11,271 nucleotides of DNA from an uncultured Roseburia sp. (lineage in GTDB: Bacteria; Bacillota; Clostridia; Lachnospirales; Lachnospiraceae), in contig CAKQXQ010000064.1 in the NCBI GenBank assembly GCA_934292805.1, forward strand, positions 1 through 11,271, read 5' to 3'. The notes under the pieces were generated by a model. The model ran no database searches. It worked only from the letters and a program-made list of their open reading frames with translations, and had not been told where the DNA came from. This document shows, one piece after another, positions 6,141-11,271 of the stretch. Both the position numbers and the translations under genes were made by a program. Positions within the stretch are counted from its first letter, which is position 1. The number at the start of each line of letters is the position of its first letter.

Positions 6141-8003
6141 TTAAATAGGTAAATACGAACTGCTTGACAATCCTACTAGTACCGTCGTAGTACTTGCACA
6201 CTGGACTAACGTGATCAGTACACCATTAATAAATGCTCCTATGTACGGATTTCCCGTTTTCCTGTAAATGGTTCTTGATATCACAGAAGTCACTACAATA
6301 TTGAAAATCAATGGTACCATCCAGATGAAGCATATTAAAATTCCAAGTGTGCCATTGAATAACCTCTGTCCTGTAATGTAAAAATTAATATACTGAACCA
6401 GCCATAAAATCAACATTCCCACTACATTGAAAAATACCACAATCGCAAGATTTCCATTTTTCCATCTTTTTGAAGCAATGTCTGTATAAAATGGTCCGTT
6501 TATTACAATAGAATTCACAGTCTGAGCAATCAAAAAGAATGGCATAAATCTCAGTGCGACCATAAATAATTCACTATTAAACGGTCTTGCAGCGATAAGA
6601 TAAAATCTAAAATCTGTTTTAAAGAAATAATCCACTGCAAATAATACTGAGAATCCTACCAGCAGGGTAAGCACTGCCAATAAAATGGTTTTTCCCATTT
6701 TATCTGCTGTAATAATCATACCTCTTTCTTTCAGATTAAAACCATGATTTTTCCCATAAGCCTTATAGTAAATCATAAACACGATAAATGAAATCACTGC
6801 ACTCGTTACTGCCCATGCAGCTATTCCAAGTGAACTTGTCTGAGGCCATATATTTGTATAACTAGGTTTTACCACAATTACATGCTCGATCCAGACAAAT
6901 AGTGCACCATTCAACAATCCACATCCGATCAATGGTACCCAGAACCATGCTTTTCCTGCCTTTGAAGTTGCCTGTGACAAAGGTTCCATCTTCTTGTTTA
7001 GAGCACATAATGATTCAAATGTTTTTGTTTCAAGCATGGTCAGTGCAAATGTGATAAATACAAAAATCCATGAAATTAATCCCAGAGTTTTGAAAAATGT
7101 TGCAAACGGCCACACCTGATTTGTTGCAGGAATTTCAATCGGTTCTCCAAATGCTTTTTCAAAAAATTCAAGCATATATGCGACACTCGTTTTGCTGAAA
7201 TGCTCTCTTGGATGTGTAAAGCCCGGTGTGTAAATTACTCTGGATGCTTCTACTCCATCAATATCCGCCGTGTAATAATTACCTGCCACTGCATCGCCAC
7301 TAATCGGAGCAACGCCTTCAAAGCTTAAAAAACTTTTCGCATCATCAGAATTAATAAATTCTCTTGGCGTATCACCATAGAAAAACTCATCATACTGCGT
7401 TGCTACTACTCCTGCCTGTCTATCACCAATTTCAGACAGATGATTCACACCTTCATCATCTACCCATATAGAAGACTGCCAGAGAATTGCCGAAATCAAA
7501 TGCTGCTCTCTTTCATTATCATACGGCAAAGCAGCTCCTGCCTGATCACCACCACTGGAATGTCCTGTTAATCCAATTTTAGTTGAATCAACATAATTCT
7601 GTGATGCGATCAGCTCAACTGCACTATTTATTCCGCTTGCATCACTGTAAAGCGTATCCCAGTCTGTAATGCCTGAATCTCCATGACCGATCATATCCGG
7701 GCTGAGAACTACGTATCCCCTTCTCGACAATTCAATGTCAAATAAATCCTGGAATGCGTTTGAATTGTACCATCCATGAACAGTTATAACTGCGGGTGCT
7801 GGTGTTTCCGCAGTTGCATTCTCTGGAATATAAAGCAGACCCGACATTTTATATCCCTGTTCCGTTACCCAGGTCAGCTTTTCTACTTTGACTTTTCCTT
7901 GATTCCTTGTGACAGCAGACGCCCCAAGTCCACTGATAAAACACAGAATCAGGCAGATCACAAGCCAAAACCTACATTGTTTCCAAATTTTCTTTTGTTT
8001 CAT
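6141..8003 (-). CDS. Alpha/beta hydrolase fused to a multi-pass membrane domain
   Basis: The 620-residue protein begins with a basic stretch and a hydrophobic helix (about 10-30), placing the hydrolase domain outside the cytoplasmic membrane. The catalytic domain (about 45-310) has an oxyanion-type VHGWYN loop (HG at 76-77), SPDMIGHGDSG, and the nucleophile elbow GHSSG with Ser149. A later FTHPREHFS is a candidate for the catalytic histidine. About seven membrane helices follow (about 315-620). The frame is open to 8081, but I start at 8003: GGAGG lies eight bases upstream there, and the -10 box at 8037-8042 lies inside any longer version. It is divergent from marR and probably regulated by it. 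The substrate is unknown; an ester, peptide or lipid is possible. Confidence 0.88.
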   Translation of the reverse strand: MKQKKIWKQCRFWLVICLILCFISGLGASAVTRNQGKVKVEKLTWVTEQGYKMSGLLYIPENATAETPAPAVITVHGWYNSNAFQDLFDIELSRRGYVVLSPDMIGHGDSGITDWDTLYSDASGINSAVELIASQNYVDSTKIGLTGHSSGGDQAGAALPYDNEREQHLISAILWQSSIWVDDEGVNHLSEIGDRQAGVVATQYDEFFYGDTPREFINSDDAKSFLSFEGVAPISGDAVAGNYYTADIDGVEASRVIYTPGFTHPREHFSKTSVAYMLEFFEKAFGEPIEIPATNQVWPFATFFKTLGLISWIFVFITFALTMLETKTFESLCALNKKMEPLSQATSKAGKAWFWVPLIGCGLLNGALFVWIEHVIVVKPSYTNIWPQTSSLGIAAWAVTSAVISFIVFMIYYKAYGKNHGFNLKERGMIITADKMGKTILLAVLTLLVGFSVLFAVDYFFKTDFRFYLIAARPFNSELFMVALRFMPFFLIAQTVNSIVINGPFYTDIASKRWKNGNLAIVVFFNVVGMLILWLVQYINFYITGQRLFNGTLGILICFIWMVPLIFNIVVTSVISRTIYRKTGNPYIGAFINGVLITLVQCASTTTVLVGLSSSSYLPI

Positions 8004-8036
8004 ATAGTTCTCCTCCTTTGTTTCTTTGTAGTCATT

Positions 8037-8065
8037 ATTATATCTATATGAAACAATATTGTCTA
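8037..8065 (-). promoter_or_regulatory. Promoter of the hydrolase gene
   Basis: On the minus strand TAGACA (8060-8065) and a perfect TATAAT (8037-8042) are 17 bp apart. Transcription would start near 8030, giving a leader of about 27 nt that contains the GGAGG site. The -35 and spacer coincide with an ATTGTTTC-type inverted repeat, so a bound regulator would block polymerase. Confidence 0.82.
8050..8065. promoter_or_regulatory. Putative MarR operator 1, over the hydrolase promoter
   Basis: GAAACAAT (8050-8057) abuts ATTGTCTA (8058-8065), an inverted repeat with a perfect ACAATATTGT centre and one mismatch further out. It covers the -35 box and much of the spacer of the hydrolase promoter. 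MarR proteins bind such 16-20-bp palindromes, and a marR gene lies divergently next to it. Confidence 0.65.
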
Positions 8066-8158
8066 TATTAATACTATCCAATATAATTCTAGTATTTTCG
8101 TCTATTTTTACATCTTTGTTCTCTTTATTTTATATTTTTGTTGGTTTTGCACAATACG

Positions 8159-8179
8159 ATTGTTTCCATTCGAAACAAT
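8159..8179. promoter_or_regulatory. Putative MarR operator 2, upstream of the marR promoter
   Basis: ATTGTTTC (8159-8166) and GAAACAAT (8172-8179) form a perfect 8-bp inverted repeat around CATTC. The same octamer occurs in operator 1, which supports recognition by one protein. It ends nine bases before the marR -35 box. A further ACAAT at 8151-8155 adds a possible half-site. Confidence 0.65.
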
Positions 8180-8188
8180 TATGCATCC

Positions 8189-8217
8189 TTGTTTTTAATT
8201 ATGATGTTTGCTATAAT
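8189..8217 (+). promoter_or_regulatory. Promoter of the marR-yitT operon
   Basis: TATAAT (8212-8217) is preceded by TGC, an extended -10 element. TTGTTT (8189-8194) serves as a moderate -35 at 17-bp spacing. The leader to the marR ATG is about 45 nt. Confidence 0.75.
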
Positions 8218-8269
8218 CCTATCGAGTGTATTATGCTTACTGCTTACTTTTCATTAGGAGATTATTATT

Positions 8270-8773
8270 ATGAACTTAGATTGGATGCAAGATCATCGTT
8301 CTCTTATTGCCAAGCTTATCCGATTTGCTAATGCATATACCGTTATGTATAACAAATCTGTTAATTATGGTACCGATGTAGAGGTTTCTGCTGCACAGAT
8401 CCAGACTTTAGAATATATTATGGAAAATGAAAATCTGAAAATGTCTGAAATTGCCGAAAAATTGGGGGTAACCCGTGGTACTTTTTCCAAAAATGCCATG
8501 CAGCTTCAGGAAAAGGGGCTTATAAAGAAATACCGACGTGATGATAATAAAAAAGAAATTTATTTATTTGCTACCGAACTTGGGAAACAGATTTATAGCC
8601 AATATACTTCTTATGTCTATGAAAACTGGTATAAAAAAATGTTTGAACTGGCAGATGAAGTTCCTGATAATTATCTTGCAAAATTTGAAGAGATGCTTGA
8701 CTGGTATACTTATACCATTGTTGTTGCCGGTAAAGTAGATGATAAAGTTCCAGTCTACACCCCTGTTGAATAA
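8270..8773 (+). CDS. MarR family transcriptional regulator
   Basis: This 167-residue protein has the MarR layout. A helical N-terminus for dimerisation is followed by a winged helix-turn-helix (about 43-105) with AAQIQTLEYIM, KMSEIAEKLGVTRGTFSKNAMQLQEKGLIKKYRRDDNKKEIYLFATELG and then C-terminal dimerisation helices. The recognition helix is in the TRGTFSKNAMQL segment and the wing carries the RRDDNKKE turn. AGGAG (8256-8260) lies nine bases before the ATG. It is the first gene of a two-gene operon with the YitT protein, and is divergent from the membrane hydrolase. Repeated ATTGTTTC half-sites in the intergenic region suggest autoregulation and control of the hydrolase. The effector ligand is unknown. 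Confidence 0.93.
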   Translation: MNLDWMQDHRSLIAKLIRFANAYTVMYNKSVNYGTDVEVSAAQIQTLEYIMENENLKMSEIAEKLGVTRGTFSKNAMQLQEKGLIKKYRRDDNKKEIYLFATELGKQIYSQYTSYVYENWYKKMFELADEVPDNYLAKFEEMLDWYTYTIVVAGKVDDKVPVYTPVE

Positions 8774-8792
8774 TTATCCAAGGAGTCTTCGA

Positions 8793-9647
8793 ATGTATAA
8801 AAAAAATACCGTCACTGAATTAATCAAAGAAACACTTATTCTGACAGCCGCTGTTGCGATCATTGCTGCAGCTGTTTTCTTTTTCCTTGTACCAAGTCAT
8901 GCTTCTGTCAGCAGCATCTCCGGTCTTGGAATTGTTCTGTCTAATTTTATTCCGTTACAGCTTTCTGCGATCACAATGATTTTAAATGTCGTACTTCTGA
9001 TCATAGGGTTTCTGACCTGCGGCAGGGAATTTGGCATCAAAACTGTTTATACAAGTATTATGCTTCCGTTGTTCCTTGGACTTTTTGAGATTCTTTTTCC
9101 TGATAATACCTCGATGACAGGCAGCCAGGAATTAGATGTACTCTGTTATATTTTAGTTGTGAGTATCGGATTAAGTATCCTTTTTAACCGGAATGCTTCA
9201 TCCGGCGGTCTGGATATTGTTGCCAAGATCATGAACAAATACCTTCATATGGATCTGGGAAAAGCAATGTCACTTTCTGGAATGTGTGTTGCACTTTCTG
9301 CAGCCTTAGTCTATGATAAAAAAACTGTCGTTCTCAGTATTTTAGGAACTTACTTTAATGGTATTATTCTCGATCATTTTATTTTTAATCATAATATCAA
9401 GCGCAGAGTCTGCATTATCACGGAAAAAGAAGAAGCGCTCCGACAGTTTATCATAAATGATCTCCACAGCGGAGCTACCATTTATGAGTCTATCGGAGCT
9501 TACAATATGCAAAGAAGAAATGAAATTATTACAATCGTTGATAAATCCGAATATCAGAAGCTGATGAATTATATCAGCCGTGAAGATCCGCTTGCTTTTA
9601 TCACCGTATATAATGTGTCTGATATGAGATATCAGCCGAAACGTTAA
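8793..9647 (+). CDS. YitT family membrane protein (DUF161 and DUF2179 domains)
   Basis: This 284-residue protein has the YitT family architecture. About five or six membrane helices (roughly 10-200) include the NASSGGLDIVAKIMNKY motif near 133-149, and a soluble C-terminal DUF2179 domain (about 205-284) begins RRVCIITEKEEALRQFI. Its transported substrate or role is not established. The reading frame is open back to 8739, but the AAGGAG at 8780-8785 fits the ATG at 8793 and the earlier start would lie inside marR. It starts 19 nt after the marR stop and is presumably co-transcribed. Its stop codon overlaps the convergent kinase stop. Confidence 0.92.
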   Translation: MYKKNTVTELIKETLILTAAVAIIAAAVFFFLVPSHASVSSISGLGIVLSNFIPLQLSAITMILNVVLLIIGFLTCGREFGIKTVYTSIMLPLFLGLFEILFPDNTSMTGSQELDVLCYILVVSIGLSILFNRNASSGGLDIVAKIMNKYLHMDLGKAMSLSGMCVALSAALVYDKKTVVLSILGTYFNGIILDHFIFNHNIKRRVCIITEKEEALRQFIINDLHSGATIYESIGAYNMQRRNEIITIVDKSEYQKLMNYISREDPLAFITVYNVSDMRYQPKR

Positions 9648-10210
9648 TTTTTGAACTGAATATACTGCAGGATCATCTGAACTGCATTCCCGATCCCGAT
9701 TTTTCCTGTATCAATGCAAAGATCATATTCATTGCCATCACCCCATCTGGTTGAAGTGCACTGTTCCTGGAATGCAGTCCGTTTTTCATCCACTTCCTGA
9801 ATATTCTTAAGGGCTTCTTTCTCTGATATCTGATCGCGTTTCTGTAATCTCTTGCATCTGATTTCCTTATCCGCATGCAGGTAAACGGAAACGCAGTCTT
9901 TGTCATCTTTGTAAATATGATTTGCACATCTTCCGATAATGATACAATTTTCCTGTTCTGTCAGTTCTTTCACAAAATCTATATAACGGTCTCTTGGATT
10001 CGTTGCTCCGTAGTTCATCGCAATACTGTAAAGGAAACTGTCAATCGGTTTTTCATTTAAAAAGTTAGCATTTTCATCATAGACATTTCTTTTTTTTGCT
10101 TTTTCCACAAATCGCTTCTTATCAAATATCTCCAGATTTAGCTTCTCTGCCAAAGCCTCTGCGACTTCATGTCCGCCGCTTCCACACTGTCTTGCAATTG
10201 TTATTTTCAT
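9644..10210 (-). CDS. Cytidylate kinase-like family protein
   Basis: This 188-residue P-loop protein resembles the cytidylate-kinase-like family found in Firmicutes, which differs from true Cmk. The N-terminus MKITIARQCGSGGHEVA contains the GSGG phosphate loop (10-13) followed by LNLEIFDKK. A central region carries ENCIIIGRCANHIY, and the lid-like region KRLQKRDQISEKEALKNI is followed by the family's WGDGNEYDLCIDTGKIG block. Phosphoryl transfer is likely; the substrate is not known. The frame is open to 10300, but MKITIAR at 10210 matches the family start, with AAAGGA about 12 bases upstream. It converges on yitT with a 4-bp stop-codon overlap (TTAA), and I see no terminator between them. Confidence 0.88.
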   Translation of the reverse strand: MKITIARQCGSGGHEVAEALAEKLNLEIFDKKRFVEKAKKRNVYDENANFLNEKPIDSFLYSIAMNYGATNPRDRYIDFVKELTEQENCIIIGRCANHIYKDDKDCVSVYLHADKEIRCKRLQKRDQISEKEALKNIQEVDEKRTAFQEQCTSTRWGDGNEYDLCIDTGKIGIGNAVQMILQYIQFKN

Positions 10211-10252
10211 TCTGTTCGCCTGTCCTTTCCCATGTTTGTAAATTTGTTTTAC

Positions 10253-10288
10253 ACTATAACATGCTATTGCCTTAGAAAAAGTTTTTCT
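10253..10288 (-). promoter_or_regulatory. Possible kinase promoter with a palindrome over its -35 region
   Basis: On the minus strand TGTTATAGT (10253-10261) is an extended -10 box about 43 bases before the kinase ATG. The -35 region has no good TTGACA match. Instead it is covered by a perfect odd palindrome, AGAAAAA-G-TTTTTCT (10274-10288). This could be an operator or only an AT-rich coincidence. Confidence 0.4.
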
Positions 10289-10296
10289 GTTACCCG

Positions 10297-10312
10297 CCAC
10301 CTAAAAAGGTGG
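10297..10312. other. Small GC-rich hairpin between atpC terminator and kinase promoter
   Basis: CCACCT (10297-10302) and AGGTGG (10307-10312) form a 6-bp stem with an AAAA loop, flanked by CCCG and GGGT that may extend it imperfectly. It lacks a proper T-run on either strand, so I do not call it a terminator. Its role is unknown. Confidence 0.4.
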
Positions 10313-10335
10313 GGTCTTCTCGACTGAGATAAAAC

Positions 10336-10371
10336 AAAAATCCCCAGAAAGTATATAACACTCTCCGGGGA
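10336..10371 (-). terminator. Terminator of the ATP synthase operon
   Basis: In minus-strand RNA TCCCCGGAGAGT pairs with ACTTTCTGGGGA (12 bp, two G-U pairs) around a GTTATAT loop, followed by TTTTTGTTTT. It begins 17 bp after the atpC stop codon. Confidence 0.92.
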
Positions 10372-10387
10372 ATTTCCACTATTTCTT

Positions 10388-10798
10388 TTATTTTGCAATA
10401 TCGAGACGGACTAACGCCTTACGAAGTGCAAATTCTGCACGCTTCACATCGGTCGCCTCTGTCTTATGAGCGAGACGTTCTTCCGCACGCTTCATTGCTG
10501 CTTCTGCACGACCTTTGTCAATCTCATCCGGCCATTCTGCAATCTCTGCGAGAAGGGTTACTTTATCTGGCAGAATCTCTGCAAAACCGGAATGCACTGC
10601 TGCGATCACATCGTCTTCTCCTGCCTTGTGTATTTTCACAACACCCGGAGCAAGCACAGTCGTAAGTGGAATATGGTTTTTGTATACACCGATATCCCCG
10701 ACAGCAGTTGTAAATTCGATCATATCTCCCTCACCTCTGTAAAACACACGATCAGGAGTAATAATCTCTACGGTAAAAATCTTATTTTCCTCTGCCAT
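10388..10798 (-). CDS. atpC: F0F1 ATP synthase subunit epsilon
   Basis: This 136-residue subunit links the rotating central stalk to the F1 head and can inhibit ATP hydrolysis. The N-terminal beta-sandwich shows FTVEIITPDRVFYRGEGDMI, the GDIGVYKNHIPLTT loop, and AVHSGFAEILPDKVTLLAE. The C-terminal part is the usual two-helix hairpin, rich in Arg, Glu and Ala (KGRAEAAMKRAEERL onward). The length is normal. GGAGG lies about seven bases before the ATG and the gene starts 14 nt after the atpD stop, so it is the last gene of the atp operon, followed by a strong terminator. Confidence 0.97.
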   Translation of the reverse strand: MAEENKIFTVEIITPDRVFYRGEGDMIEFTTAVGDIGVYKNHIPLTTVLAPGVVKIHKAGEDDVIAAVHSGFAEILPDKVTLLAEIAEWPDEIDKGRAEAAMKRAEERLAHKTEATDVKRAEFALRKALVRLDIAK

Positions 10799-10812
10799 AA
10801 TAATCCTCCACC

Positions 10813-11271
10813 TTAAGCGTTCATACGAGCGCGTACTTCATCAATGCTTCCTGCATTTAAGAAGTAACTTTCTGGAACATCATCATGTTTGCCTTCCAGG
10901 ATCTCTCTGAATCCACGAACTGTTTCAGCGATCGGAACGTATTTTCCTTCCAGACCTGTGAACTGTCCTGCTACGAAGAATGGCTGGGATAAGAATCTCT
11001 GTACCTTTCTTGCACGGTTTACGACAAGCTTATCATCCTCTGATAACTCATCCATACCAAGGATTGCAATAATATCCTGAAGTTCTTTGTATTTCTGTAA
11101 AATTTCCTGTACACCGCGGGCAACTTCGAAGTGTTCCTGTCCGATGATACGTGGATCAAGAATACGAGATGTAGATGCCAGCGGATCTACAGCCGGGTAA
11201 ATACCTAACTCTGCAATCGAACGCTCCAATACGGTTGTTGCATCCAGATGGGCGAATGTTGTTGCCGGAGC
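10813..11271 (-). CDS. atpD: F0F1 ATP synthase subunit beta, C-terminal part
   Basis: The last 152 residues of the catalytic beta subunit are present; the gene enters from the right edge of the window. The fragment opens with APATTFAHLDATTVLER and continues with GIYPAVDPLASTSRILDP, the DELSEDDKLVVNRARKVQRFLSQPF segment containing the DELSEED-type loop (here DELSEDD), and FVAGQFTGLEGKYV. These are strongly conserved in F1-beta. A full subunit is about 460-470 residues, so about one third is seen. A TTG codon at 11227-11229 is internal leucine, not a start. It is co-transcribed with atpC. Confidence 0.97.
   Translation of the reverse strand, partial: APATTFAHLDATTVLERSIAELGIYPAVDPLASTSRILDPRIIGQEHFEVARGVQEILQKYKELQDIIAILGMDELSEDDKLVVNRARKVQRFLSQPFFVAGQFTGLEGKYVPIAETVRGFREILEGKHDDVPESYFLNAGSIDEVRARMNA

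Noticed and set aside
8004..8081. Upstream extension of the hydrolase (26 more residues)
   Set aside because: The extension lies over the -10 box and operator, lacks a ribosome binding site, and the internal ATG at 8003 has a strong GGAGG and leads into a normal membrane anchor.
8059..8331. 90-codon plus-strand frame over the hydrolase-marR intergenic region
   Set aside because: It runs through both operators and the marR promoter and overlaps the marR start in another frame.
8739..8792. Earlier start for the YitT protein inside marR
   Set aside because: No ribosome binding site there, whereas AAGGAG precedes the ATG at 8793. The extra residues are a read-through of the marR 3' end in another frame.

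Overview
The window looks like chromosome of a low-GC Gram-positive anaerobe, most likely a gut clostridium of the Lachnospiraceae type. This is inferred from the AT-rich composition, strong AGGAGG-type ribosome binding sites, a manganese riboswitch in front of mntP, a SWIM/SNF2 helicase, a cytidylate-kinase-like protein and a CptIN-like type III toxin-antitoxin remnant. No rRNA or other species marker is present, so the assignment is tentative.

Layout. Positions 1-1391 (minus strand) form one metal-export transcription unit, read right to left: a consensus promoter (1363-1391), a yybP-ykoY (Mn2+) riboswitch (1226-1311) whose P1 3' strand overlaps an intrinsic terminator (1171-1235), a 211-bp inverted-repeat-bounded element (935-1145), mntP (317-898), a second 212-bp copy of the element (85-296), and the first 16 codons of a probable Na+/Ca2+ antiporter (1-49). 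Positions 1471-4767 hold a large SWIM/SNF2 helicase on the minus strand.

Positions 4836-5323 are a degenerate accessory patch. It has a bidirectional terminator, a short tandem repeat, and a plus-strand type III toxin-antitoxin locus: promoter, one pseudoknot-forming antitoxin repeat, a leaky-type terminator, and a ToxN/CptN-like toxin reduced to its first 57 residues. The toxin is cut off where the convergent GNAT acetyltransferase gene (5312-5857, minus) begins. None of the coding sequences in this patch is long enough to appear as a normal gene.

Positions 6078-9647 hold a divergent pair: a secreted or membrane alpha/beta hydrolase fused to a polytopic membrane domain (6141-8003, minus) and a marR-yitT operon (8270-9647, plus). 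The intergenic region carries two promoters and repeated ATTGTTTC/GAAACAAT half-sites, one set directly over the hydrolase -35 box, so the MarR protein probably controls both directions. A cytidylate-kinase-like gene (9644-10210, minus) converges on yitT, with the two stop codons overlapping. The right end is the 3' part of the ATP synthase operon (atpD C-terminus, atpC, terminator), all minus strand.

Most notable are the type III toxin-antitoxin relic with an apparently intact antitoxin unit, and the two mntP-flanking elements, whose 96-nt cores are 92/96 identical while their arms differ in sequence yet remain self-complementary within each copy.
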